A stretch of DNA of 64,000 nt from Phoebastria nigripes (GCA_035582835.1 JAYKAV010003084.1:250340-314339); one strand, 5' to 3'. Positions 1 to 10,480 are shown, counted from the first letter of the stretch. Program-made: numbers and translations. Notes: a model not told the origin generated them from the sequence alone.

Positions 1-206
1 CCCTCCCAACTTCTTGTGCACCCCCAGCCTACTTGCTGGTGGGGTGGGGTGAGAAGCAGAAAAGGCCTTGACTCTGTGTAAGCACTGCTCAGCAATAATG
101 AAAACATCCCTGCATTATCAACACTGTTTTCAGCACAAATCCAGAACATAGCCCCATACTAGCTACTATGGAAAAAATTAACTCTATCCCAGTCAAAACC
201 AGCACA
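1..206 (-). mobile_element. Endogenous retrovirus LTR, 5' (U3) part, cut by the window edge
   Basis: This segment aligns without gaps to 56985-57190, with about 16 differences in 206 bases by eye (near 92% identity, mostly transitions). It is therefore the same LTR subfamily in the same minus orientation. The sense 5' end TGTGCTGGTTTT lies at 206, and the rest of the LTR lies left of the window. Because ERV-internal sequence continues directly to its right (207 onward), this is best read as the 3' LTR of a minus-strand provirus. It belongs to the subfamily with the extra CACCCCACCCCACCAGC-like segment in U3. The family name is not assigned from sequence alone; class III (ERVL-like) is inferred from the 5-bp target duplication of the related LTR at 1149. 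Confidence 0.85.
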
Positions 207-569
207 TTCTCCACAATATTCCATACCGTTTATATCATGCACAGGTCTCACACTATCCAATGCATCCTCATTAACCACCACCCCCCTTCTCATCCTTTGA
301 TATTAATACACAGATATCATTCCCTTAGTCTATGGACCACCCTTGTAAAAGGTCCATAAATGCCCATAAAATGTCCACAAATGTCCACAAAATGTCCATC
401 GAGTTCATTTAGTCCATGACTTTGGGCTCCATCTCTTATGGTGGTCACTCAGGTCAGGAGAGGTGGTGTGTTGCGTGGAATTACTGGGCACCAAAGCCAG
501 CTCAGTTCGGGTCACTGCTGCACTTGCACTGCTTCTTGTAAGGCTTGTCGCCCATTGGTTCGGTGATTC

Positions 570-880
570 CTGATATAGTAATTCCTATAACATGCAACTC
601 AAATCATGGGTTACAACAATTTAAAGGTATTTCCATTACANTCNCCACCCCTGGTCCCTTTGGGCCAGACCATAGGGTTTAACATTGCAATGAACTCCTC
701 CCCTTGCTCCTGGCCTGGCTAGCAACAACGGGTTCTTGCTATAGTAATTCCCATAACATGCAAGTCACATCCCAGGTTACAACAATGTAAAGGTATTTCC
801 ATTACAGTGTCCACCCCTGGTCCCTTTGGACCAGACCATAGGGTTTAACATTGCAATGAACTCCTCCCCTTGCCCCTGCT
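570..880. repeat. Two-copy 166-bp tandem duplication inside the ERV remnant
   Basis: The stretch from ATAGTAATTCC (575) to about 711 recurs from 741 to about 878 at an exact offset of 166 bases. Both copies contain the blocks ATAACATGCAA, GGTATTTCCATTACA and CCACCCCTGGTCCCTTTGG. The copies differ at scattered positions, so the duplication is not recent. Confidence 0.85.
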
Positions 881-1143
881 CCGGCTTGGATTTATCCACA
901 GACTGCAGTCCCTTAGGGTTGTACCTGGAGCCTTATCTATGAGCCACAGTCTCTCCAGGGGTATACCTGTTGTGGCATAGAGTTATCCACAATCACAGTC
1001 TCTTCAGAAGGAAACCTGCTCCAACATGGCCTTACCCATGGCTGCAGTCCCTCCAGGGGAGTACCTGCTCTGTTGTGGGCTTATCCATGGCCACACGCTT
1101 TGAGGTGCTCCAGCATGGCTTCATGCACAGCCACTGATGCTTC

Positions 1144-1148
1144 AGGGT
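1144..1148. repeat. Left target-site duplication AGGGT
   Basis: The five bases AGGGT directly before the LTR start (TGTCCTGG) match the five bases after its end. Removing the LTR and one copy restores a normal minisatellite unit across the join. Confidence 0.85.
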
Positions 1149-1384
1149 TGTCCTGGTTTCAGCTGGGATAGAGTTAATTTTTTTNCTAGTAGTTGGTATA
1201 GTGCTGTGTTTTGGATTTAGTATGAGAATAATGTTGATAACACACTGATGTTTTAGTTGTTGCTAAGTAGTCTACTAGTCAAGGACTTTTCAGCTTCCCA
1301 TGTTCCGCCAGGTGCACAAGAAGCTGGGAGGGAGCATAGTCAGGACAGCTAGCCCANCTGGCCAATGGGGTATTCCATACCATG

Positions 1385-1392
1385 TGACGTCA
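1385..1392 (+). promoter_or_regulatory. CRE/ATF site TGACGTCA in LTR U3
   Basis: A perfect palindromic cAMP-response element lies 8 bases upstream of the LTR TATA box. The same site is kept in the second LTR at 56924-56931. Activity is not shown. Confidence 0.7.
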
Positions 1393-1399
1393 TGCTCAG

Positions 1400-1408
1400 T
1401 ATATAAAG
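1400..1408 (+). promoter_or_regulatory. LTR TATA box TATATAAAG
   Basis: A canonical TATA box at the expected place in the LTR, followed by GCTGGGGGAAGAAG. The matching site of the LTR at 56596-57190 has decayed to CATACAAAG, so only this copy keeps a consensus core promoter. Confidence 0.7.
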
Positions 1409-1588
1409 CTGGGGGAAGAAGAAGGAAGGGGGGGACNTTNGGAGTGATGGTGTTTGTCTTCCCAAGTAACTGTTACGCGTGATGGAGCCCTGCTTTCCTG
1501 GCGATGGCTGAACACCTGCCTGCCGATGGGAAGTAGTGAATGAATTCCTTGGTTTGCTTTGCTTGCGTGCACGGCTTTTGCTTTCCCT

Positions 1589-1594
1589 ATNAAA
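1589..1594 (+). terminator. LTR polyadenylation signal (AT[n]AAA)
   Basis: ATNAAACTGTCTTTATCTC matches ATTAAACTGTCTTTATCTC on the minus strand of the other LTR (56722-56727), so the unread base is probably T. ATTAAA is the common variant polyadenylation hexamer and marks the R region. Confidence 0.6.
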
Positions 1595-1720
1595 CTGTCT
1601 TTATCTCAACCCACGAGTTTTCTCACTTTTACCCTTCCGATTCTCTCCCCCATCCCACCGTGGGGGGAGAGAGCGAGCAGCTGTGTGGTGCTTAATTGCT
1701 GGCTGGGGTTAAACCACAAC

Positions 1721-1725
1721 AAGGG
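1721..1725. repeat. Right target-site duplication AGGGT
   Basis: Directly follows the LTR end ACCACAACA and is identical to 1144-1148. Confidence 0.85.
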
Positions 1726-2105
1726 TGTACCTGTTGCAGCATGGACTTATCCACAGCCACAGATGCTTCGAGGTGTACCTTCTCCAGNGTGGACTTATCC
1801 TTNGGCCACAATCCCTTCAGAGGTATACCTGCTGCAGCACAGACATAACCATGGCCACAGACGCTTCGAGATGTACCTACTCTGGCTTGGGCTTATCCAC
1901 AGCCACAGATGCTTCGGGGTGTCCTGCTCCCACGTGGACTCATCCACAGGTCACAGTCCCTTTGACTCAAGTTCACACTGGAGTTCCAGCCTGTCCAGTA
2001 CAGCAGCACAGAAACAGCAGCGATGCCCTGGCCATCTGCCAGCCCAGGCACATGGCCATTGCTGTTATCAAAATGTTCCCAGGCACAGTAGAGTTAAAAC
2101 CAGCA

Positions 2106-2589
2106 CATTATGCAGTTGAGTATTAAGTGTGTAGAGTATTGTTAACGACACATAGCTTACTCCTGTCTCTCCTCATTTCGGTTTGTGAGCACTGCTCTTC
2201 TATATGGCACAGGTATAGTTACAAGTTGAAGTTTTTGCATGAGAAATAAATTGTACCACTAATGCTCAGAAAAGTGTTGACTTCCTGATTAAATAATAAG
2301 CTCACTGCTGAATATGATACATAACATGTGATAATAAAACATAATGTTGTTAAAGGCTGGTAGATGAGAGATCAGATGTCAGGAAAAGCCAATGGAGCCA
2401 ACTGTGGTATCTGCTATACTGAAATATTACTGTTGTGACACCAGCTCCAACTTGTTAGACCAGCAGGAAAACCCATCAAAGCCCCATATATTAAAGCATT
2501 TAAGATAGTCCTATGAAAGCAAAACGGGATTTACCACAGGGCTGTTGATTTTATTGTGAACAACATGATATTTGGGGAAGGTTCACTAC
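2106..2589. other. Unique AT-rich sequence, nothing recognised
   Basis: The GC level drops sharply right of 2105, marking the edge of the ERV remnant. No repeat, frame or RNA was recognised. Confidence 0.6.
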
Positions 2590-3110
2590 AGAGACTTAGA
2601 TTCTTAAAATGGCAATTAGGTTACTAAGTCTAAATTAGGCATCACTGGCATTCAGAAAATCCCCTTTCAGCTCTGCATTTCCTTTGTGATGCCTAAAGTC
2701 CCTCAACACTGAATTTTCTGCCAGGACATGTATAGAGCTGCCTAAATCTTTAATTACCTGGCTTTTGCTGTATCCTTAGTCTGTGAGGGATGTAAAAATA
2801 AGGCATTTTCTCATGTTATCTATCTTGGACTGCATGAAGCAGGTGTGATCAGAGTGTACTGTGTGTGTACTTGTGATTTCATGTCTTAGAAGGCAATGAC
2901 TAAGAAATAGAAAAAGAGCTGGAAAATGCTGGGAGGGAAAAGGAAGAATTGGGTGAGGACAGATACACTTCTCTCCAAAGGCCACGATTAGATGACTTGT
3001 CTGGACCACAGGAGAGCCAGACTCAAACCCCTGCTTTGAAACAAAGGCTTCAGCTTCGGCATGCCACCTTCGAGAACACCCTAGAAATAGACAAATGGGT
3101 ATCCTGCCAT
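2590..3110 (+). repeat. Possible ancient amniote interspersed repeat
   Basis: The blocks TTACTAAGTCTAAATTAGGCA, GTGATGCCTAAAGTCCCTCA and GAGCTGCCTAAATC resemble the 'taggcacctaaat' type of old dispersed repeat remembered from turtle and bird genomes. A second block near 3020, with CAGACTCAAACCCCTG, may belong to it. This is recognition from memory only. A 112-codon minus-strand frame crossing the region (2776-3114) has no recognisable features and is not called as a gene. Confidence 0.3.
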
Positions 3111-4849
3111 ACAACTCTCAACCTTTTTGTTGATCTTGCTTTATATTGTATAAAGTGCATAAATTTTTGCTGGGCTTTAAAAAACTATTACAATTCATTA
3201 GCTAGAGAAATGAGCTAATGCTGCAATGCAAACTAATTAGTTGTTAGTCAAGGTATTGAACTGGTTATCCTAAATTCAAGTCCTTTCTGCAATGACTACC
3301 GTACACAAACAGGAACAGCTTCAACAAAAAAGACTCAACAGGACTGTACCTCAGCTCCTGTGGCATGATGTGCTTGGTGATGATCAAGCCTTTGGAAGGG
3401 AAAAGAAGAGACTAGGTCCTGAGTCTCTCACTGATCAGATGCTCTAAAAGAGATGGGAGTATTTCTTAGCTTTTTGCAAAAATGCAAGAATGCTTAGGTT
3501 GGGCAAGAAATTTTCATTTGTTAGGATTGTTGCAATCCTCTTTGACAACTCAGGTTTAGGATTGTTCTGGGCATTTCTGTCTGACTGGATTTAAGCATCT
3601 GTTTGTCTCTCCAGCTTCTCTATGTTTAGGGTCATAGGAACCTGCTTGTGAATCTCTCTGTTGGAGTGTTTCCAAAAGTCCCAATTCCTGGATTAGATGA
3701 CTTTTATTTTAATAAAATGACAGTTTAGGCTGTGTAGCAAGTTTCTTTGTCAGTAGCTGTGTTGTGTGGTGGATTCTGTGAAATTCTGGGATTTTGTAAA
3801 ATCCAGGGTGATATTTTTGTGTATTACTCTCTAAAGATTATAGCCAATTTAATTTTTTTTTTTTTTTAATGTGGGAACATATTTTCACTTCTCCATGTTA
3901 CTTATTGCTAAAATTTAAAAACTTATATAGTTCTCCTAGAAATTCATATAATTTAACCAATATGAAGTATATCATATGGTCGTAGATAGTATCACATCTG
4001 CAAAGAAAATTCTGGGGTTTGTTCCCACTTCTTCTATAGGACACATATATATTAAAATGAAGTTGGATTTATCTCCCAAATAATCTGAGAAATGGAAAAA
4101 CTGTCCTAATACCTGCTTCTGTTTACCTTTAGCAATCACAAAAGGCAGTAGCTCCCAGCAGCAAGAGCAGGAATTAGGAAGTGTGTGGCAGGCAGCTAAC
4201 AGAAACCTCTGTCAGATGGAAATAATGAAGTTGTTTAGAATCTGCAGGATGTTAAATATTGTTTGATAGTTTCCAGACATGACAAAAAGTGGCAGTCAGA
4301 TGTTAGACACCAGTTTGTAAAAAAAAAATTTTACGTAATCCTAAACAAAGTGCAACAGTTAAGATTATTCTATATGAAAACTGGGACAGACCTTTTGTAC
4401 ATTGTACATGAAAAATCAGGAATGTGCCAGTGGAAAAGAGGACATCAAGTGTTGTTCAAATTAAAAACAGCATCAAAGATATTTCTAATAAGAACTGTTA
4501 CTTTGACTTCATTCCAGCTACAACCAGCGGAGTCGATAGATGCTGATCTCTCTCCTGTGACAGAACAGCCCCCTGGTCAATATCAGTTAAAAATTTCAAG
4601 GAAAACTATGTTTAACCTTTTAAGGTTGTCCCCAAACTAGGATTTCTGTGTAAATGAGGGGTTTTGGGAAAGAGAATACGCTGCTTATTGTGGTCCTAAC
4701 ACCAACTACATGTCTGATGTGGCCTGAGAGAATGATAGTTTTTTTCAGTATTTTTTTGGTGTCCATTGATTTTGCTTCCTGAAGAACTCAGTGCAAATTT
4801 ATTCTGTCATCTTGTACTATTGCTTAATTAGCCCTCAATGCATTAAAAA
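3111..4849. other. Unique AT-rich sequence
   Basis: No gene or clear repeat was seen. There is a run of T at about 3850-3867. A 125-codon plus-strand frame (4263-4640) shows no domain, signal or coding-like pattern and is taken as chance. Confidence 0.5.
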
Positions 4850-5950
4850 TAACTGTACTTAACTTTCAATTCTCCAGAAGCTCTATAGGTCTGGCTAAAC
4901 TAGTCATAGTGTCAAACTTTTCTTGTATTTCCGATGACATTTTCTACATTCTCATCAAATGGCGGGGACAGCAATTTCCTTTCTCTTTCATAATCACATT
5001 ACTGTGCATTTTAGTGTGTTTTTCAGTGACAATGAAATCTGAAAGATCCTCCAGTATTTTTACATTATCATTCATTACAGCTTTGTCTGGGTTCCCTTGT
5101 ACTCTACACTTCTTGCAGAGCAACCAGGACACACTATAGCTGGTTTTGACATGCACTAATTTATACTCACTTCCGGCCAATTCAGTAAATCCAATTACAA
5201 TAAGACTAATTGTCCCTGGGGCTTGGCCACATATCCTGCACTCTGGACTGACAACTTTGCTACCATCTGTCTTTGTTATAACACATTCTGGGAGAATATC
5301 CTTTTTCTGCACAGCCATAAAACTCTCAGTTTCCCTTCTCAGTCCTCCTCTGACAGCCCACTTATAATTAGCCACAATCTCTTTGTGATTTTTTCTAAAA
5401 CCCCATGTAGTTCTTTTTCATCAATTTATATCCATGTATATCTTCTTGCTATCTGTCTAATGACTTGTTCTCAGTAGGACTATATTCCTCATTTAGTTTT
5501 GGAACCGGGCCCAAGGTCTTCTGTCTCATATACTTTTCTATAATTACATACTTTTGTTCAACGATATCCTTGATAGTTATCAGGCCACTTCTTTATACGA
5601 CACCTGTTCCTAGCCTGCTGTCTGTATATCTTACCATCAATACCAGAATTGGATGGGATAGTGGGAACCTGGGTTCAAACATACATTGATTGACTGAAAT
5701 GTATTTTGCTAGTTCAACTTTGCTTTCAATAGACTCTATAACTCCTAAAGCATTCTTTCTGGAGTCTTTACCTCCCCCATTATAAACCTTTTGCTTCTCA
5801 GGAACTCTTAAAAGCTTTCAGTTCCCAAATTGATGTTCTATTACTCCTTTTTGTGCTTCTACTGCTGTAACATTGGTACAGTTCTTTTGAGTATCATGAG
5901 ATATGTGCATGGTTCAACCCGAAGGTTACTCCTTTCTCTTTCAAAAATGG
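4850..5950 (-). mobile_element. Decayed LINE of restriction-like-endonuclease type (R4/Dong-like)
   Basis: On the minus strand the reading runs from about 5950 down to about 4850 with a few stops and frameshifts. Upstream, the run KNALGVIESIESKVELAKYI (about 5765 to 5706) resembles the linker after the reverse transcriptase in this family. The 143-codon open stretch at 4944-5375 holds the best match, with the GGLRRETESF motif and a broken CCHC knuckle. Near 4970 a one-base shift joins IAVP to FDENVENVIGNTRKV. That corresponds to the 'I.DIA.P.D..V..KE..K..KY' part of the restriction-like endonuclease. Known for the family: such LINEs encode a single ORF with RT, zinc knuckle and endonuclease. 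No RT catalytic motif was found. A-rich minus-strand frames with few stops continue toward 7420, so the relic may be longer. Alternative: another LINE clade with a similar C-terminus. Confidence 0.6.
4944..5375 (-). pseudogene. LINE ORF fragment: zinc knuckle plus start of endonuclease, 143 codons
   Basis: Visible in order: KWAVRGGLRRETESF (residues 5-19), typical of the segment before the knuckle; CRIC at 46-49, followed at the expected spacing (CX2CX8HX4C) by Leu58 in place of His and Phe63 in place of Cys, so metal binding is lost; ELAGSEYK (65-72), matching the usual LA..EY..RH stretch; SWLLCKK (83-89), matching IHW.LCKK; and NDNVKILEDLSDFIVTEK (102-119), matching the family's 'N..KILWDF.I.TD' lead into the endonuclease. 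The first Met is arbitrary, because the frame is only an open island within an older ORF. The end (GNCCPRHLMRM) is out of frame after a shift near 4970. It cannot make a working protein. The length is far below the 1000 or so residues of intact family members. Confidence 0.6.
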
Positions 5951-8900
5951 ATAAAAATTTGACCATTGAATTAATATAAATTTCATTATGGCATCATAAT
6001 TTCTGGCTGTCTACACGAAAAGTGTGATATAAGCTTCCCATTAACAGTCATTAGGTAGCTTTCCTTTGAATGCCTCAACACTGTATACACCTGCAAAAGA
6101 GAGGCAACAAAGAACCAGAATGACAAGGAATCAGCTTGTGAAATTCTATGCTTTTATCTTCCTTTATCTGGCATTTTACCATTATACTCAAAGCAAAGGT
6201 ATTTCTTAGCTATTACATATAAATACCACAAACATTCCATAAATCTTCATCATTTCAGGCACTCTTAAAATTCACTCATGACACACTAATATATAGCTTC
6301 ATATAATCTACCCAACATATGTGAAAGGTTTTTCACTTTCTTCAATACATCTTTGTCACTATAAAATAATTCTTCACCATTTCCCACTCTTTGACAACCC
6401 TTAACCATTCTTCTCATAATTTCTAGTACTGAATAAACACCATTATATTCAAAAAACTCGCTGATGAGTCCCAGAAAGTTCCTTCAGATCATACACAAAT
6501 AATTTCTGGGTTTTAAGATTTTAGCTTCCATTGTGTCCTTTCCTGTGTTCATTCTAATAAGCATTCCTTCTTTCCTGTTCACTTCCTGAAGCACTATAGA
6601 AGCTCTACTTTTACTTTAGTACTTTAAAAAAAAATTAGTTGGCATATTCTCAGTCTTCTTTATCAAATGAATGGACAAGTGTCCAAAGATCATTTCCAAA
6701 TATTGCTGATTCTCCGTCTTTCTTTAGTTTTGCTGATCATCTCAATAGCTTCAGCTCTATTCAACTTCTGTGATATTACAGTAGGAAGTTTCACTTTTTT
6801 TCTTTTTCACATATATTATTACTGACCTGTCACTTTCTCCTTTATTCTCTATCTTTTATTTCAGCCACTGGATCTTCCCCCTGATGTCTTTTTGATGACT
6901 GATCTATTTATTTCCCACAACATTCTCTAATACTCCTTTACAGTCAGAACTACACCCTAGGCTGAGTCTTGCTAACTTACTACTTTTTAGCAGTCATCCT
7001 TTCAGGTAATATATTAACAGTTTAACAGCCTAAGTACTTCACAACACAGAAAATGTCCTTTTGCTATTTTGCTTAGCATAGAAATATTTTCTTTATCAGA
7101 TTGTGATCATTTCTTTTGCTCTTTCCTCTTACTGTTTTGGTTCCCATTTGCAAAATATTGCTTTAGTAATGTTACCAGCAGCAACACACATTCTTTTGAT
7201 GTTTCTATAGTTACTCGATGATGAGCTAGTCCCACTTCAGTAGCATGATAAAACCTGCCAGGCTACATATTCAAAGCAACATCTTTATGAATTACCTTGC
7301 CATTTTTATTTTATTCTACTTCACTATGTTGAGAATGATGTCTTAAGTGTTCAGGATTCTTGCTTCTAGGTCCAAGATCCCTTGGCAGTTTTGTTGTACT
7401 GTTAACCTAAAAACAGAGTCTAATAGTGGATCACAGATTGCATTCCTCTAAGGAATGTAACCACAAAGAACTAAATATCTCTGACTTTAAGAGCTAAAAG
7501 TACAGCTGTAAAACACAGAGCTGTGTTATTAACTTAATTGTAATTGTTATTATAATTTTTCTTAAAAAATAATAATTTGAAATACGTGTGTACAAGATTC
7601 CCTGCTATAGAGCCCTTTATTTCATGTTGTGCATCTTCTAAGCAACACCAATTAATATTTAATCTTGAATGTGTTTGCTCTTGCACCACCACTTAATTTT
7701 TTTCACAAGTTCTAAAAGCTTTTCTCTTGCCTTATTTTATCATATTTATCATAGTCCATGTCTGGCACTTTTAATGGTAAGATTCATTGTAAAATAAGGA
7801 AGTTGTAACAACATAGAGCATCTTCGGGTGCATCTGTTGAAAAAGATGACTTTCAGCTATTTATTCATAGAAACAAAAAAAGGGTGTGTTGGTCAATAAG
7901 TATGGTTTTTATCCCGAAGCTATGTGGAATGCCATTACTTTTTCTGTGTCAGCTGACGCAGCCAAGAACAGGGGTGCAAAATCAGATATTTTCAGGGCTA
8001 GATTTTAAAACCTTTATTGTTTGGCTACTGCTGTCCAATTTAAGCAAACAGAGTGAGGAGAATAAGTAACCAATTAACAAATGACTGAGGGCTCTTAGCT
8101 AGACATGTACACTAATGAAAATCTTTTTGTCTGAGAAGATGTTTGTTTGCACATGGGCTGAGGCAGTACAACTTGACTCCAGTGTCATATGCAGAATTTT
8201 AGGAGTATAAAATTAATCCAGGCGATTGGCACTTCAAGCTCACAACATGGATTATCTCAGTCCATTGTGATGAGCCAGACGCCAGTCATGTCTAAGCCAG
8301 TAGCTGTGCTCTGATGTTACACCACCCTGTGAAAACTTTGGGTGCATGATCTGCGTTTCACTGTGCTGCTGTAAGATGAGAGATTCTTTGATTTTTTTTC
8401 TTGGTGAAAAATAAGAGCCCCTGTGTATTACAGACACACCAGAAGAGATGTGAGACCAAGTACTGTCAACTGTGGAAGGATGTAGCCTGCAGCTCTCCAT
8501 GAAGCAAAGCTACCACTCTAAATGAAAGTGAAAACTGGGATCAAAATTTATCTCTATTTCTGCCTTGTATATTTCATTGGGGAGAGATATTTTTATTTAA
8601 GACTCACGGCTGGTTAGGGACCTAGCTAATGGCAAGATCTTTGGCAAACCTGGTAACATAATCAAACCCATAGACAACTTTATAGAATAAGTTATATTCT
8701 GTAAGAGGAAGAGCTTCTGTTCTTTAAGTTTCTTAGGATTGTTTCAATTTATACTTTAAATATTTCTGATAAAATGTACCTATTTATACGCTAAGTGTGT
8801 TTTTATAGTGCACTCCCTATTCTGAAGGGATCTGGGGAGCTGTTACTCAGACATTTTGATTTAGTCATTGCAAGTTTGAATTCCGTATTGCAGGTTTTAT

Positions 8901-10480
8901 TGGAATATTGCCTTATATCCCATTCTATCCTACTTCAAAATGACCCAGACCAATGTCTTTTTTTCAGAGCAAAAAGATTTTATGAGCGTACTGACTGTGG
9001 CAATAGTCTGGGAAGATTTCTGAGATGCAGAGCTCTTTGGTCACATAGGGCCAGTCAGAGAAAGCATTCATGTGTGAGAAGTGGGGAATGAAAAAGGGGA
9101 AAGGCAGGCTGGCAGTAAACAGCAGTAAGAGAGAGGGAGAGCTGCAATATTTAAAATGAGAGATTTTTCACTCAGCAAATGTATTTATTAGCAATACATG
9201 AGACCTTCCTGACAGTTTGGATGTTATTCTATGAGGTCACAAAAACTGAGTTTCAAAAGTCTTTGCAACAATGAAATCATCAGTCTTTGGCCAGTTCTAC
9301 CATGATATTTTCCAAAATTTCGTGAGAAGCTGGAAAAGTCACCTAGTTGTTATTTGCCCTGGTGGAGCTGAGCTGGTGGAGCCAGTGCACCAGCTGGTGA
9401 ACCTCCATGGCGATGGACTCAGTGCTTTTCAGGAGTTTTTTCTCACAAATAGTGTTAAGAGATGGNTTGGTCTCTTTACTGTCTCCATCAGCTTTATGAT
9501 AATTTCTGACCTCTCCTTTGTAAACTCCCGCAAATATTTGACGGAGGAATGCACTGCTCAGCTTCTGAAAATACTAAGTAGTACCAATGTACTGGTTGGA
9601 TACAGAGTAGTTTAAAATCAGAAGTTTATAAACAGGTTAGAAAATGCAACTGAAAAAAAAAAAAAGCCCACCTTATTTTCCTAACATTGTGAGAACAATG
9701 TTTATTTCAAAACTACAAATATTATTTGGATGTTTATATTCTGTGAAAAGTTGTTGGAAAGGTAGATTTTAAAATCCAAGTCACAATCTTCTTTTGGGTT
9801 TTTTTACACATATACTTTATGAAGAAACAATGTTATTTCTGGGAAACAGTGTTGTTTCAGTGTCGTCTGTGGTTGCTTTAAGGAAAAAGGAATTAGACTT
9901 TGTAAATACAGGGATCTTTACCGTTACAGCCCTCTTAAAAGGTATTGTCTTCCTTATGCAGTCTTATAACTATCAAAATATTCAAGTTATTCTTCCTCTT
10001 CCACGCTTATTGTTGAAGAGAAAACTAGCCATAATCCACGTCCGGAAGAGTATCCAAGTCATAACCTGGAGATTCCACCTTAGTTAAACAGTAATGAATT
10101 TTTATTTGAATTATAGTACTGTTGGTGGGTGAGTCTCTAAATGAGCCTTAGCACCAGGTAGTAGTTAATTAAGTGAATTGATTGTCCCTCAAAAGAAACT
10201 GCATTTTCTTAAAACAAAATTATGTTAAAGGGGAAGGTAAATTTAGACAATTTGAATAATTTGTAATTATCTACTGCTATGTACCTCTGGGTATAAGGGA
10301 ATGATTATTTTTAATGACTTTTCTCCTTTTCAATGATTATTTAGATATTATTTAGTCATCTTTCCTCATAGCATACTGCAAATTATATTCTTCCACAATG
10401 ATGACATTATAATTAAGAAAAGAAGTCACATTCATATTATCCTTTGTATATTTTGACAAAGCACAATTAAAAAACTTTCT
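5951..10480. other. AT-rich sequence without recognisable genes
   Basis: 5951-7420 is T-rich on the plus strand (A-rich on minus) and has a low-stop minus frame from about 7420 to 7130 that may be older LINE sequence. A 114-codon plus frame at 9271-9615 has no recognised domain. It begins next to a perfect 8-base inverted repeat, AGCTGGTG (9371-9378) and CACCAGCT (9388-9395). Nothing else was seen. Confidence 0.4.

Larger units (their letters stand above)
1149..1720 (+). mobile_element. Complete solo LTR (572 bp), plus strand, nested in the ERV remnant
   Basis: The LTR starts TGTCCTGGTTTCAGCTGGG and ends GGTTAAACCACAACA, with TG...CA ends flanked by AGGGT on both sides. A 5-bp duplication is typical of class III (ERVL-like) integrations; this class call is inference. 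It holds a CRE (TGACGTCA, 1385), a TATA box (TATATAAAG, 1400) and an ATTAAA-type polyadenylation signal (1589, one base unread). From the TATA box onward it aligns closely with the reverse complement of 56596-56917. Upstream it lacks about 18 bp of U3 present in the other two LTRs, so it is a distinct subfamily. No internal sequence follows, so it is a solo LTR left by LTR-LTR recombination. Confidence 0.92.
892..1964. repeat. Minisatellite of about 49 bp per unit in the ERV remnant, interrupted by an LTR
   Basis: About ten degenerate units follow the pattern TTATCCACAGCCACAG, then a CCTTCAGGGG-like block, then TGTACCTGCTCCAGCATGG. They begin near 892 and end near 1964, and the sixth unit is split by the solo LTR at 1149-1720. 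Unit lengths range from about 40 to 51 bases. Because units are not multiples of three and differ in length, they give long spurious frames with repeated YLLQHGLIHSH-like peptides. Confidence 0.8.
207..2105 (-). mobile_element. ERV internal-region remnant, non-coding, interrupted by a solo LTR
   Basis: This is GC-richer sequence between the LTR fragment (ends 206) and unique AT-rich DNA (from about 2106). It contains a 166-bp tandem duplication and a minisatellite of about 49 bp, and is split at 1149-1720 by a younger LTR. Its right end (2094-2105) repeats the LTR-terminal motif AAAACCAGCACA. That fits the outer edge of a nearly deleted 5' LTR or a recombination scar. On the minus strand a purine-rich tract sits near 276-297, a possible polypurine tract, but it is about 70 bp from the LTR. 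No gag, pol or env frame survives. The plus-strand open frames of 133 and 186 codons (1725-2126, 1559-2119) are read-through of the minisatellite and are not genes. Confidence 0.7.

Noticed and set aside
276..297. Purine-rich tract (minus strand) as the proviral polypurine tract
   Set aside because: It is about 70 bp from the LTR edge, whereas a working tract should adjoin it; kept only as a note.
486..515. TGGGCACCAAAG as a retroviral primer-binding site
   Set aside because: A primer-binding site should directly follow the 5' LTR; this lies near the 3' LTR end of a minus-strand element and no tRNA match could be assigned.
1559..2126. Plus-strand frames of 186 and 133 codons
   Set aside because: They cross the LTR end and the minisatellite; the peptides are translations of about 49-bp repeat units, contain unread bases, and two frames are open over the same DNA.
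2776..3114. 112-codon minus-strand frame
   Set aside because: No domain, signal or coding bias seen; overlaps a plus-strand frame and a possible old repeat.
4263..4640. 125-codon plus-strand frame
   Set aside because: Low-complexity Lys-rich start, no recognisable family; expected by chance in this much sequence.
5146..5689. Plus-strand frames opposite the LINE relic
   Set aside because: They are shadows of the minus-strand LINE remnant.
9271..9615. 114-codon plus-strand frame
   Set aside because: No motif recognised, includes an unread base, no splice or promoter context.
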